From Porites lobata (lineage: Eukaryota; Cnidaria; Anthozoa; Scleractinia; Poritidae), in assembly GCA_942486035.1 (NCBI GenBank), contig CALNXK010000156.1, forward strand, positions 1,110,001 through 1,174,000: a stretch of 64,000 nucleotides of DNA, in the 5' to 3' direction. The translations under genes and the position numbers were made by a program. This document shows positions 1-12,177 of the stretch, in pieces; position 1 is the stretch's first letter, and each line of letters starts with the position of its first letter. The notes below the pieces were generated by a model, which worked only from the letters and a program-made list of their open reading frames with translations, had not been told where the DNA came from and ran no database searches.

Positions 1-1080
1 ATTTCCCTGCATGGAGTTCCTTCATCAAGAAAGTCACCTTCATACATTTACTGTAATTTTTACACTCACACAGCCGTTTTTTGTGTCGGATTTTCAGTAG
101 CAGGTCTAGATCGCGCAAAATTCGGATTTTATCTATTTCAAAGTTTTTTGTTTATTGTTGTCAAAGTGATATCGATTTTACTAAAAACTACATTTTGACA
201 AACTTCAGTTCATGGTCAATCATTGGTGAAAAGTTTGTAGCGATCGGACAAGGACAAAATCACTTTTAAGACGATTGAAAAACATCGGTATGGTTTCCGA
301 AAAACTGTATTGAAACACCTTAAATTGAGCTCCACTGGGAATCGCACAGCTACTGCTTGCAAATCCGGGCAAAGCGCCGTAAGATTAGTATTTTGGCTTT
401 CCTGGTCAAAAATTATTTGAATTTCAACCAAGCCGTTTTGTTCACCATAAAGGATATTCTTATGTTTGTTATCCACATCGCGCTCTTGCAATTTCTTCAG
501 CCTTGAGGCCTGATCTGGGTTTTGGCTCTTTCTGCCCTCAAGGTGTCCATATCCTTCCTCGTCTCATAGTTCGTTCAGTGTTGCCCTTTCTTCTACCACT
601 CTCGTTACATGGAAATTTTTTTGAAAAAGTGATTTCCTTTGCTATTCTCTAGCATTCTAGTACGTACATCTTTGTTCATTTGCTCAGTCCACTAAGCTTC
701 TTGGAGTTTCTCAACATCGTATCTGCTGTGACTTCATTCTTTCTTATCACGCGGCCACCAGGCCAGATATGATTTTCAATTTTCAAGGCTTTTACAATTT
801 ACCCATGCACTGAAATTTCTCCCCAGACAGGAATTCACTCGGCTTAACGTAAAAACGCCGTGAACCACTTACTCCAAGCGGGTGATTACTTCACATGTCG
901 TTTATGAGTGAGTAAGGGATTGACAACTAAGCCTGTCTACTTTCCCGCCGACTCTGCCATTGGCTGTCCGCTTTTTAAGGAACTGGTCTACTACAGAATA
1001 CTCATGCATGAATGCTTATTTGCAATAATTCTTTACTCTTCGTAAGGTTACTTTCTTGAATTGCTCTCTACTTCTTATTC
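1..1080. other. Intergenic or intronic DNA at left edge, no gene seen
   Basis: I see no convincing exon here on either strand. If the WDR46-like gene runs off the left edge, this is part of its last visible intron. A short open stretch on the minus strand at 216-491 has no recognisable domain and no splice context. Confidence 0.4.
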
Positions 1081-1084
1081 CTTG

Positions 1085-1440
1085 AATATCACCACGTTAT
1101 TTGCCGATGACTCAATTTAATAGGAAACGCACGATCACCAGAAAACGTTCAATCCGACTAACACTGCTTATCGCATTGGGCCAACGTGTGGCAAATGAAA
1201 TTTGAGGGGTAATTCACCCTTACAAGGGGTAGAAAAGTAAAAAGATATAGGAGTGGTTGTTTCAGCTAATCATACTCTTTTTTGGGAGGACAGTATACGA
1301 GGAATGATTTTAAAAGCAAAAAAAATGACATCATGGATCAGTAGGAATTTAGTAGCTATAAAACCAGAAGTCCTTATACCATTTTACAAAGCATTCGTCA
1401 GACCCCGTTCGGAATACGCAGTGCAGCAGTGTGCTTTATG
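1085..1440 (+). pseudogene. Decayed non-LTR retrotransposon (LINE) reverse-transcriptase fragment
   Basis: Seen: conceptual translation at about 1089-1118 contains the RT palm motif LFADD, followed at once by stop codons. About 60 bases later a different frame reads WANVWQMKFE, and 1253-1435 reads like the RT thumb segment with a '[19 protein letters not shown]' block. Known: an ADD box, then WQMKFN, then a LIPLYKSLVRPHLEYC-like block is the order at the C-terminal end of CR1/L2/Jockey-type RTs. The pieces lie in the right order but are interrupted by stops and frame changes, so this is a dead fragment. It is antisense to the WDR46-like gene. Confidence 0.7.
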
Positions 1441-1621
1441 GTCTCACTTTCCCACACGCTTACACAGATCGATAGGACCATCCACACTGACAAAGTCACC
1501 CAAGAGTTTTGTGCCGAGATACCGCGTTGAGTGGCATTCGTCTTTTTAACATTTGGCATTGACCCACACTTTATCACTATTATTCCGTGCAATAACCACA
1601 AAACAAAGAAACCAAACATAC

Positions 1622-4600
1622 CATTATAGTGTCCAAGGTGAATGACAGCGTTATAAGGATTGTGCGTCATGCAGTCACACTTTCCAAGCTTTGTATACAA
1701 ATCAACAACTGGTTTGCCTGTTGATGTGTCTTGATACTTTAGTATTCCATGTTCTCCCTGTTATATAAAGTTTGGAAAGTTCACTGATAGAACATAATAT
1801 ACGAAAGATGAAAAACGTCTGAGGCTAATCGCACATAACGTGCAACGTCAGATCTACAGAGCAGCTCACATGACTCGTATATTATGACATTTCCCATTGC
1901 TCCACCAATACATCCTTTCATTCGTGAAAGCAAACAAAGTTTTTAACCCTGATTTTGTTCCTCAAGTAAGAATTCATATTACCTTATTCAAATATATTTT
2001 AGTAAATGTTTAATGAATACTTTTATTTAAACTAGTTTCACGTAGGAAAAGGAATTACCCCAATTTTTTTAAAGTTTCAATCCATGCCCATCCTTTAAGT
2101 CCGTAGCAACAAACAATAGGAAACAATTTTAATGCCAGTCTCCAATGAGGAAAATTAACCATTCTTCTACAATCGGCGACAAAATTGTCGAGACATTGTA
2201 CTCAAACAGGGTAACTTCAGATGAGATAACAAAAGAATCCACACCCCTTCCCCCTCCCTTCCATTCAAAGTTGGGGTGTTTGTTGTTTTCTATAGGTAGC
2301 TCTAACAGTGGCACAACACTGCTTGTAGAGGATGGGGGAGGAAAAGCTTTATTTTCCCTTTTGAAGTCAGTGAAACGTTAGAAAGCCCTTTTGGGGCGAA
2401 ATGTCTCAACTCATTTTGGCACCAATTGTAGGAATTCAATAAAGGTGGAGACATGTTTAACGCTTATTTTCAATAAGGTAGTAAATATAGCAGGACATAC
2501 ATGTAGCCCCTTTGAATACATAAGGCAAATTACAATTGCGTTTAATTGCTAAATGATACCAAAAAATTTTGCCAGTGTTTAGAAAATGACCACTTACCAC
2601 TGAGGCAAGAAGGAAATGATAAGGTAAAAACTCTAATCTGTTCACTTGACGATGGTTTTTTAGGCAGTGGAGTTCAATGCCATTGTTGTCATAAATGAAG
2701 ACATTTTTCTTCTGTGCGACAGCAAACATTGTCTCAACATGTAACCATCTGCAAAACAAAATGAAATCAATGTAAGAAGGGATCAAGGGACAGGGCAGCA
2801 GTGAGAGTACTTGCCTCCCACAAATGTGGCCCAGTTTCAAATCCCGGCATTGACATCATTACGTGAGTTGAGTTCGTTGTTGGTTCTCTCCTTTGTTTAT
2901 GTTCTGTGGTCACGGTTTTCTCGGCCTCTCATCAAAAACCAAAATCTCAAAATTTGACCAGGAATGGTAGACAAAGTATCACTCTGTTTATTGAAGTCTT
3001 AAACACATGTACAATGAATGTGGATGGCCAGAACATCAACAGAGACTACAGAGCATGGATGGTCATGGCACAACGGACCACTGAGGGAACAATTTTTTTG
3101 TAAGAATGGACAATGAGGAACAAAGTTCACTAACCACTAACAACTACAGTGGGGTGAAAACTCAGTAAGAACTAACAGCCATAATTAAAGGCTGGTTTTC
3201 ACTAGCCACAGAGTAAAAGTTGAAATCATAAGTGGAGTCGTAAGAGTGCTTAAGACCTTCTGAAAATCAAAAATCGGAGTCGTAAACGGAGTCATAAGTG
3301 CGACAGAATCTGAGTTTGAAGAATCAGAACATTTCCATTTCCTTCTGACCCTGATTACAACTCTGTTGCTTACGATCTAGTGGAAACCAGATTGTTGGAC
3401 TTGGAAGCAGGAGAAACTAATCACAATGCAAGTTCCCACGCTTTGTGATTGGTTTAGTTCTTTTGCTTCTGCTTACGACTCCGACAATCTAGTTTTCACT
3501 TGAATGCAAGCGACTGAGTTGTAAGCAGAAAACCAGCCTTAAGCTAAAATACTAATTTTTTTAATTTTTACGAACATATGTGAGCCAAATTTTGCGAGAA
3601 CTAATTTTTGTGATTGCAAGAAAAACTAAAGCAAAAATGTACAAAATTTTTGTAATTTTTTGCAGTGTTTTATTTTCTATGAATTGAATTGAGGGTACTT
3701 ATCACAAACCATAAAATTTTAAAAATTTTATTTAAAGTAAGATGCCGAGGGTAAACTTAAAACCACACTATAACTTATTCATGAGACCTTCTGACACATC
3801 AGCAAAGCTACCTTTAGTAATACTACATGCACATGTATTAAACTAAACAAAACATAACAGGTCTTCAAGTATGCAATAAATGTCGTATGAAAGAAGTTTT
3901 TCGCTGAATTACAAGCTGGAGAAAGCAGAGAATCAAAGAAAGGGTGCTAACTGCAGACTGGACGGACAACAACAACATCCAGACACTTTGAGTTTTTATT
4001 CGCCAAAAGGCCTAAAGGCCTGGATGCAGTTCAACATTTAAAATTCTTTTTGACTTGTCATATATTCAACGCCATTAAATTTTGTGTGTTTAACTTTATT
4101 TGGACAATCCTTTGTTCACACGTATTAACTTTTTGCAATTTTTTTTAATAACTGTGAAAATCACACAAATTAAAATAGTGAAAATAAGAGACTTCTTCTA
4201 ATAATCCCAAACAGCCCATTGACACCATGACATGATAAAGACCAACAGTGAAATGTAGATCCACAATAATCATATAAATCATAATATTATTTTTTGTCAC
4301 ATCTAATAATGCAATCATTATTGTCCTGATCACCAGAGTCATCTCAAAATATGTTCAGGTGGCCAAGATAATAATATAAAAACACTTCTGCAGAGTTGTC
4401 AGAAAGTTTAGAAGTAGACAGCTGAGTTATCAAAGAAAGCGGCCAGCGCTGGAGGCACTACCAAGCGCCAAAGGCGCAATCCTCTAGGATGCTCTGAAAT
4501 GCTGTTTTTGTCATGCAAAGCAGCACAAGCAAAGTATTGAGTTTCGTGGCATTTTTCATAGTACCCACATCTGTAAGTGACACATAATTATTGCTATAGT

Positions 4601-7600
4601 TTTCAGAAGATGTTTCTTACCAGTCCAGGGATATTTTATTTTAAAAACGCCATCCGAAAAGAAATCCCAAGCAGAGTAGCCAGCCAATAATAACCTAGTA
4701 GGGGGGATTTTTGCTGGCAGCCAGCTTTTTTTGACAACCCTGTTCTGAAGTGATGAGGACAGTATTATCAACAATTGGAGCAATTGCAACTGCCTGGATA
4801 AAACTAAGGTTTATTTGTATAGGCTAATTTTTATTGTCCACATCAACTTACTTTGCAAAAATCCAGACCATTACTAACAGTAGAAGCCAATCTTTACTAC
4901 ACTGCAAGTAGTTGTGAATCTCACCTGACATCTCTAACTGTTTCTTGCACGTGAACCTCACAACCCAGTTTCTTATTTTGCCAGTCCAATGTGGCCAAGT
5001 GTCCCCTCTTACCACCAATCAGTACAAATCTGTCGAAGAGAAAACACACTTAAATTAATTACTTTGATTCACAGCTACATGGCACAATTCAGCCTCTGAC
5101 AGCAGCTACTGTACAGTGCAGGTCAAAAATGTCCATATAAATAATTATTGAGTGGAATACAAATGCCATCAAATATAAGTTTTTGAACCTCGGCTGCATG
5201 ACCTCTAACTTCTTGTACTTGAGCTTTTGCAATTTGTATCCTAGTTCTTTATGGTGAACTGATACCATTGTCTTTGCTAAATCAAATAAGCCCCCCCCCA
5301 TCTAAAATAAGCTCCTGTCTCCTCCCCACATCCCCCCACACACTTTAGATGTGTTTGAAATAGATAAACCTGCTGGAGGACGGGGGCTAAATAGGAGATT
5401 TAAGGTAATAGAGAGAGGTGAAAACCTAAGTATGTAACAAAATGCTCTTGGAGCAAGAACCAACAACAAATTAACCCACATAGCATGTACCATGTCACCT
5501 CTAGGATTTGAACCTGGGCTAAATTGGTGGGATGCTAAGTTTTGTTGATGGCCTTTTTAGGGGTATGGTTAAATGTGACAGTAAAGCGTTTCAAACAAAG
5601 AAAAATAGATTTAAACCAGAGATACAATAAAAACTGAACAACAGCAACATAACCTTTCCATAATCATCTAGACTTTTAAGCATAAAATAGTCATACTGTT
5701 GATTTCTCATAAAATACAACCAACACACCTTCCATTGCGAGTGTAATTTACCCTATAGGGTCCAAATGTGTCCAGGTTCAATTCAAAATACTAGAAGAAA
5801 AAAAATAGCATTTAATTACCATTATAGAACAGGCTTTATGGTGAAACTTATTAAAGTACATGGAATGCCTTTGACGCTGATGGAAAGAATGGTTTCACCT
5901 CCGAAAGTGTACATGCAACCCAGCCTGTAGTTTGAATATGGACTTGCCTATTGTTTTCCATCCAGTATCCGAAATAATGCAGAATATGTTCAACTATATG
6001 CATTTTAAAATAAATACAACAATAAAACAAAAAAAGGAAAAAGAAAGAAAGAAATAGAAGTCTTCATGACACGATATTTGCAGCTGGTCATCCATCCAGT
6101 TCCTAAACCACTCACCATGGCTTCATTAACTTGGAGAGTTGTGAGGATTTGAGACATGTAATTCTAGTACATGTAAATAATATGTAAACAAGTGATGTGT
6201 GTTAACAATTACTGCACTGATTCCAATTTATCATCTTATTCTGGCTCCTTGCAGAGCCAGATCTAGAGGTTCATACAGACTCCTGGTATGAGTGGTCAAC
6301 AATAATAATAATAATAATAATAATTCATTCATTTACCCTTGGCAGTATTTATAGCACTTATGCCAGTGGGGCCGAGCAAATGACTGAACCAAATAATAAT
6401 TAATGCAACTACAACACTCACTGAGAGTCTCAGATATCATCAGCTAAGCTCATAATACTGGACAAAACTAATTACCATACGCCATTCAATTGTTCACAAT
6501 AATAATAATATTTTTGTCACAAACATTGTTTCACAAAGACTGTTATAAAATTTTTTATTGGATACAGCAGTAGATGTACACAGGTTTTATCTACAGTACA
6601 ATGCTCTGATATATTAAAAAACTTACCTTTCTTGCACTTGCAACATCAACGACATCAGCGATGTCCTTCTGTTTGAACTTAAAAGTTTTCTCTAAGCCTT
6701 CAGCCTCTAAGTAGCTACAGTATATAATAAAGTTAAAAATAAATCAACAGCTTTAAGTCAAGTCAATACACCAGAGACTAAACACCTGAAAAATAAAATA
6801 CATGCTTCAGTGAAATAAATATTAAATAAGAAGGAACAACAGCAGCCAAAAAAAACTTTTCATCAGTGGTCAGTTATATGGTATTTTTACTTTTTGAGTC
6901 AGATTTGAAGCGGAGGATCAGCCAGGCGACTTTTCAGTTTCAGGAGGTAAATAAGCCTTTAGTCATTTCTCAGAACTGAAGTTGGAAACAAAAATTGTTC
7001 ACAGGGATTCCCATTCTTCTCCGATCCTTCTCAAGCCAAATTCATTCTGCCTTAGAATTTTTACACTTTCAATTTCCCTTTTCTGAAAGAGAGGGCAGGG
7101 ATTCTACTTCACTGATTTCAATATTAATAGAGGATGGTTAATGTACTGTAAAATTTTTCATCAAAATGCGTGGTTCTCAAACTTCTAATAGCTGGTGAAG
7201 ATCTTACGCTTCAGAACCCTAATTATGATAGCCCATCATAATGGATGTATTATTAAAAGGGATGTATTTATACCCTGGTTGTTCTGTGAGTAGTAGTTCT
7301 GATTTGGCTGCCTGTATAGCTGCTTGCTGATACTGTGACTCATATGATTTGAGTTTGCCTCGAAGTTTCTTGTCCTTTAAACGCTGATAAGTAAATACAA
7401 AATAACATTAAAAACATAAGCTTACATTCAGAAAATAATGGTTTCAGTTAAAAGTATAATCACTACATCAAACGTCAGTCAAGAATTATTACTAAGTGTG
7501 GTGTATGTGTTGAAGCGTAACACTCGAGAGTAATTCATGCAGTTCATCTGTCATTGACATAAATCCACCTGGAGAGACTAGAGTTGTATCTTTTGCAATG

Positions 7601-8277
7601 CACTCTTAGTGGTTACCGGTCATTTCCCCCTCAAGACATTTTGCCCCACTTACTTTGCCCACTATTTTAGAACAAGGAATCTTATAATTGAAGCAATGAT
7701 GCTTGTTTTGGACGTTTATGGCTTATTATAAAATAACTAAAATAGTACGTGCGTTCTGATTGGTTAAAAACCAATGGTTTATTTTTGCGGGTAAGCTCAT
7801 AGAAAAACTTGTTAAATCACTCGTCTTCGGCTCGTGATTTACAAGATTTTCTCGTGTTCTCCCAACAACCCGCGTTGGTTATCACGCCTGTAAACCCATA
7901 GAAAGTGTGGTCTATTGCTTAAAAGAACGAGGAATATTACATTTGAAGCGTGCTTGTTTAGATTTCTGGCTTATAGAATGAGCAATATTATATTTTGAAG
8001 CGCGCTAAATGACTCGAAAATAGGGGGCTAAGTAACCGGGGAGAAATGATCGGTTACCACTTTTAGTTTGTATGAACTGACCTTAAACCTATTTTGTTTC
8101 CCTCTGTTGTACTTCCCCAGTGTGTCTTTGTCCACTCTGTCTCCATCCTTAACTTCCTTCATAGCTGTATTCCCTATCACGTGGAATATCTCAGTAAATC
8201 ATGAACACTCGTTGGGAGAAAGTAGAATTTTAGGTCAAGAATAACAACACATGGTTTACCTCAACTTTGTCCGCCAT
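1622..8277 (-). CDS. WDR46: WDR46/UTP7-like WD-repeat protein, 5' eight exons (3' end outside window)
   Basis: WDR46 (BING4; yeast Utp7) is a nucleolar WD-repeat protein of the small-subunit processome. Exons by GT-AG boundaries, in coding order on the minus strand: 8260-8277, 8082-8189, 7274-7383, 6627-6714, 5729-5790, 4925-5029, 2598-2748, 1622-1757; all phases agree (778 nt, about 259 residues). Translation starts MADKVE and contains family blocks [51 protein letters not shown] and [14 protein letters not shown], in the same order as human WDR46. The basic, lysine-rich N-terminus comes before the propeller. The last exon ends on a good donor (GTATGT), so later blades and the C-terminal tail should lie left of the window; I could not find them in 1-1621. 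The start ATG sits in CAAGATGGCGGA. Introns carry two SINEs and a TTAA-flanked MITE. Confidence 0.9.
2795..2950 (+). repeat. tRNA-derived SINE copy in WDR46 intron
   Basis: Seen: a tRNA-like head with a B-box-like GTTTCAAATCCC at about 2834-2845, followed by a GTTGAGTTCGTTGTTGGTTCTC body and a TTTTCTCGGCCTCTCATCAAAAACC-like tail. The same body occurs on the opposite strand at 5395-5560. Known: tRNA-derived SINEs combine pol III A/B boxes with a conserved unrelated body. The A box is degraded, so this copy is probably inactive. Confidence 0.6.
3189..3538. mobile_element. TTAA-flanked MITE (about 350 bp)
   Basis: Both ends are inverted copies of GGCTGGTTTTC and the element is bounded by TTAA at 3185-3188 and 3539-3542. 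Inside are degenerate repeats of 'agtcgtaag' and no ORF. TTAA target duplication is used by piggyBac and Kolobok-type transposases, but the internal sequence does not decide which. It lies in an intron of the WDR46-like gene. Confidence 0.65.
5395..5560 (-). repeat. tRNA-derived SINE copy, reverse orientation
   Basis: Read on the minus strand, this has CATCCCACCAATTTAGCCC, then a good B box GGTTCAAATCC, then GTGGGTTAATTTGTTGTTGG and a GGTTTTCACCTCTC tail. The order matches the plus-strand copy at 2795-2950. It is the better preserved of the two. Confidence 0.6.
6299..6323. repeat. (ATA)n microsatellite
   Basis: About eight uninterrupted AAT/ATA units in an intron of the WDR46-like gene. A shorter run occurs near 6500. 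Confidence 0.9.
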
Positions 8278-8288
8278 CTTGGATTTTG
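8265..8288 (-). promoter_or_regulatory. TISU/YY1-like element over WDR46 start codon
   Basis: The minus strand reads CCAAGATGGCGGAC across the start codon. The TISU consensus (SAASATGGCGGC) combines a YY1 core with the initiator ATG of genes with very short 5' UTRs; this copy differs only in the last base. ACTR5 has a similar start. That it functions here is inference. Confidence 0.45.
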
Positions 8289-8440
8289 GTAGGTACTTCA
8301 TGTATGGGATTTTATCTATATTACCGCTGACCCACTCAATTCTCCTACCCAGGCTCTTTCCAGCATTCTACCCTGCAAGTGTTTGAAAACGGGCAAGAAG
8401 AACGCGCAACTTGTTTTTCGATATTGCTACAAAAAGAGTT

Positions 8441-8723
8441 GAACAGCGATGTTGCGCGTGTTACCACCCACGAATCAAACCTGTCCCGCAACGAACGAGG
8501 TAGTCGCAGGTTGGGAAAAGTTGTTGCGGAAGGTAGAGACTACGTCTACTTTTTGCAGCAAACTCTTTATGTACATGCTGCGCGTTTCACTGGCTCAAAG
8601 CAAACTTGTTTTGCGGCATGCATAGCGTGACTTCCGCGTAATTTTATACAACCAAAAGTCAGTATTCACACAAATTTGTTAGCAAGACAGATTTGAACGT
8701 GTAAAACGCGCAACATCGCTTTT
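8441..8723. mobile_element. MITE with GCGATGTTGCGCG inverted ends
   Basis: The left end carries AGCGATGTTGCGCGTGTTAC and the right end its inverse with one mismatch (8701-8721). The interior repeats GTTGCG/CGCAAC-type motifs and has no transposase ORF. Outer boundaries are approximate because similar sequence (CGCGCAACTTG) continues to the left. Confidence 0.6.
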
Positions 8724-9128
8724 CTACTCGAAGAAACATATTGATTTCAATCCACTTCACGGTAAAAGAAGTCTTGCAATGCAACTGGTAAAAACTGCAG
8801 AGACGTTTTGGTTGAAACACGAGACACTGGGCGGTATTTGTCGGCGCGTGCGTGGAGATAAGCTGCACCGCCTGGAAAGGTATCTGATGGGGCATTGAAA
8901 GGTATAATTCACTGAGTTTCAAGTTTTGTTCAGTTGTTTAGAGGAGAATTTACAAACTGCTCTACTCGCAAATAGCAGGGTTAATCTAGGCGGGTGGAGC
9001 AAATCAGTTAGTTTTAATACACTGAAAATCTAAAGAAATAAGAAACTAAATTAATAGATAAATAGAACAAATTACTAAGAGATAGAGAAATATATATATA
9101 TGACAAGGGCGTGTTCGATTGGGGTGTC

Positions 9129-9197
9129 AGCTGTTTTAGGGTTAGGATTGGGGTTCGGATAGGATTAGGGTGAGTGTCAACCCTAGCTCTAAAACAG
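9129..9197. repeat. Short inverted repeat (hairpin)
   Basis: AGCTGTTTTAGGGTTAGG at the left faces AACCCTAGCTCTAAAACAGC at the right, giving a stem of about 17 bp around a G/T-rich loop. Function unknown. Confidence 0.5.
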
Positions 9198-9409
9198 CAT
9201 TCTTTAAAAAAAGATAGACCCCAACCCCTGCCCCTGCCCCGACTCCTACCCCGCGTTATACTGACACCCGTTCGATTGACGGTCTCCCGGAATAAGAATA
9301 AAGGGAATACATTCTACATATCATGTGTTTTGGCTTTCAATGCAAAATACTTACATATACATATTCCGATGTATCAGTAGCGTCTAAGTGGCCCAAGCTT
9401 TGTGACAAG

Positions 9410-9616
9410 TGAGTGTTGACTAGCTCTTTGTCTTCTTTTGAGATTAACAGAATACGACCGAGCGAACGCACCCGTTGATAATAACAAGGAACTTGTTAAC
9501 AAAGTAACAAGTAAAAATTCTTTTTGAATTAAAATAACATCCAGTACCGATCGAGGTAAAGACAAAAGGCTTAAAGAGTGTTGACTAGTTCTTTTTCTTC
9601 TTTTGAGATTAACAGG
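9410..9616. repeat. Pair of 40-bp direct repeats
   Basis: Sequence beginning GAGTGTTGACTAG and ending GAGATTAACAG occurs at 9410-9449 and again at 9577-9616 with two or three differences. The copies are 167 bp apart. Confidence 0.7.
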
Positions 9617-11118
9617 CGCTTCAAAGTAAACGGCGTCGTCAGTTTTCTAAAGCTTAAGAGATAGCAATAAGACACAAACATATATTTTTCGGAAGGCTTT
9701 TTTGGATACTGTATTAGCTTATTTCAGTGGCGATACTATTTCATTAATTGGCCTCAAATTACAACCAAGTAAGAGTGAATCATGGTATGGGAGCTGTTGT
9801 TTTGCTCATTGAACCTCATGTCAATAGAGAAAGGAGAAATCTAATCGGGATGTCTAGGCGATTCACAAAAGTAGTTTTGTCTTGAATTGTCTTGTCTGAC
9901 AATCTCTTTGCCGTTGCCGTCTTCGTCGGATCCTATTAAAAAGCTGCTTTTTAAAATCGAGGTGAGGGAGAGGGAAAGTGGGAGTCCCTCTTCCCGAATT
10001 TTTTTTTTTCTGAGGGTCGGGGGAGCGGCTGTTCAACGGCAGGAAACCCCAAACGCAGGCTAGAACCTCACCCCCTCCCCCAGGAAGATCATCTGAATTT
10101 GAACAACAACAAACAGGGCATTATCACGAAAAAAATTATCCTTTGGTGGAAGAAAATGAAAAAAAATCCGAATTAGCAACCTAAAGGCTGCGTCTGACTC
10201 ATCATTTGTTCACAGCCTTATATTAAATATTACCTTGCGTTTCTTAGATTCATAGAAACAATTTTTTTCAATTAAAACCAAACTTATACAAACCGAGTTT
10301 GCGTCAGCCTTGTTTCCGTTCGATTTTGTAAAAATGTCGAGTACTTTTCGTTAACTGGTTACGTTCGATTAACGCTTTTTTTTCGATATATATACAATCT
10401 GTAAAAAATTAACGATAACAAAATTATAAATTTACATTTTCTGTACTATTTTAGGTAACGAGTATTTGCCCATTTCACAATTTTCGAGAAACCACTAAAA
10501 TATTTTAATTGTCCACATACAATGGAAAATAGTTCAATTTACGAACTCAAACCTTAAAATCAGGCGAAAGAAAATTGCCAGTTATAAATGAAAATTTATT
10601 GGACAAGTTTATAAGCGAGTTAATTTAAAAAAAAAGAGTTTCCGCGGTTATGATTTCTCTTTGTAAACATTTGTAAGAAGCGGAAAACAACGCTGTGAAT
10701 TTATTTCCTACGTTTCCTTTTCAGAAGAACAATAAGAAAATCGAATGGAGGCGATTTGATTATTCTGAAAATATAAAGGCACCTTTTGAATAATTCTGAA
10801 TTGCACCTGTTTGGTCTAACATGGAAATCTTTTCATTGGTTTGCAACAAACTAAATGATTAGTCGCTAAAATGAAATTGGTCAAATTTATCGATTGAATC
10901 TACGGGGATAAATTATGAATTTTCTCACTGCAGTCGATCAGTAGAGTGTCCAACCGAGCAAAGCGAAAGCATCTGCGGTGGTATAGTTCATCAAATATTT
11001 TTTTCTACCATCAAAGGCTTTGATTCTCATAGATTTTGCGTTAAACCGAATCATCTTTGTCAACTGAAGCGTCACCCGTTTGTTTTGCTTTTTCCTCGAA
11101 GAAAAATATTCTAGCACG

Positions 11119-12177
11119 ATGTCGTTCGCGGGCTTTAAGAAGCAGATCAACAAGGCAAACCAGTTTGTGAGCGAAAAGATGGGATCGGCCGAAGGAACTA
11201 AGATGGAGGACGAATTTATCGATCTGGAGCGAAAAACTGACGTGATGACAAATCTTGTGACTCAGCTACTGGGCAAAACGAAGGAGTATCTTCAGCCCAA
11301 TCCAGCCGTACGAGCAAAGATTTACATGCATGTGGCCGCACAAGGGAGCAAATACCCCCAGACGGAAGGAGCTCTTGGTGATATAATGCTGAAAGCCGGC
11401 CATGATCTCGACCCACAACAATCCGACTACGCTTCGGCTTTGCTCGATGTCGGAAGTTCTCTGATCGAAGTTGCCGAAGTGAAAGATACGATGGATGCGC
11501 AAGTCCATGAGAATTTCCTAATCCCGCTCCACGAACTGGAAGAAAAGCAACTGAAAGAGATTGCAGGGCATCGGAAGAAGCTACAAGGACGGAGACTCGA
11601 TTATGACTGTAAGAAGCGCAAGGGAAATAAAATCGCGGTGGAAGAAGTCAAAATGGCACAGTACAAGTTTGAAGAATCGAAAGCGATTTGCCAACAGGAG
11701 ATGACCCAGTTGATGGGAAATGAAGTTGAGCGTATTCATCAGCTCAGTCAGTTGGTCTGCGCCATGTTGGAGCACCACAAGAAATCAGCCGACACCCTTG
11801 AGCGGCTACTATTGCTACTTAACAAGAGGGTACACGAAGCTTCAAGTCGCAGTGGCAGTAATCAAGCGGCAAATAAGAGTGCAGAAAATCAGGCCGTGAA
11901 TCAGGGAAAGTCCGAAGCTTCCGCCAAAGGCACGAATCCTTTGGCAGACGACTCGGATTTAACTGGGAAACCGAAGGAAGAAGCAACGCCCAGTAAGCCG
12001 AGTTGCCGAGCGAAATGCGACTACCAGGCGGAGAAAGACGGAGAGCTGTCCTTCTCTAAGGGCCAGGTGATAATGCTGTCGGAGAAGCTGAATGAAGACT
12101 GGTTTGAAGGAACTTTGGAAGGAAAATTTGGGCGAATACCGGTTAAACATGTGGAAATTCTGGTCGATTTGCCTTGA
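11119..12177 (+). CDS. SH3GL: Endophilin-A (BAR-SH3), single exon
   Basis: Endophilin-A proteins bend membranes in clathrin-mediated and fast endocytosis and recruit dynamin and synaptojanin through a C-terminal SH3. The 352-residue product is normal family length. It opens with the amphipathic H0 helix (MSFAGFKKQINKANQFVSEK), then SAEGTKMED and the BAR domain to about residue 245 (landmark YLQPNPAVRAK), a Ser/Asn-rich linker, and an SH3 at about 296-352. The open frame extends a little upstream, but ATG 11119 matches the conserved family start. The gene has no intron, unlike its split neighbours, which suggests an old retrocopy. The SH3 is unusual: the ALYDY motif is AKCDY (Cys300, Tyr302) and the FPxNY motif reads IPVKH (His344); Trp328 and Pro341 are kept. 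Membership of the family is certain; canonical proline-rich binding is doubtful. Confidence 0.95.
   Translation: MSFAGFKKQINKANQFVSEKMGSAEGTKMEDEFIDLERKTDVMTNLVTQLLGKTKEYLQPNPAVRAKIYMHVAAQGSKYPQTEGALGDIMLKAGHDLDPQQSDYASALLDVGSSLIEVAEVKDTMDAQVHENFLIPLHELEEKQLKEIAGHRKKLQGRRLDYDCKKRKGNKIAVEEVKMAQYKFEESKAICQQEMTQLMGNEVERIHQLSQLVCAMLEHHKKSADTLERLLLLLNKRVHEASSRSGSNQAANKSAENQAVNQGKSEASAKGTNPLADDSDLTGKPKEEATPSKPSCRAKCDYQAEKDGELSFSKGQVIMLSEKLNEDWFEGTLEGKFGRIPVKHVEILVDLP

Larger units (their letters stand above)
8278..11118. other. Intergenic region between WDR46 and endophilin
   Basis: No exon recognised. Contents: a MITE around 8441-8723, a small inverted repeat at 9129-9197, and a 40-bp direct repeat at 9410-9449 and 9577-9616. 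The remainder is AT-rich. Promoters of the two divergent genes must lie near its ends, but I see no clear TATA/Inr pair. Confidence 0.5.

Noticed and set aside
9128..9180. TTAGGG-like telomeric sequence
   Set aside because: Only a few irregular TTAGG units that are part of a hairpin, with no tandem array.
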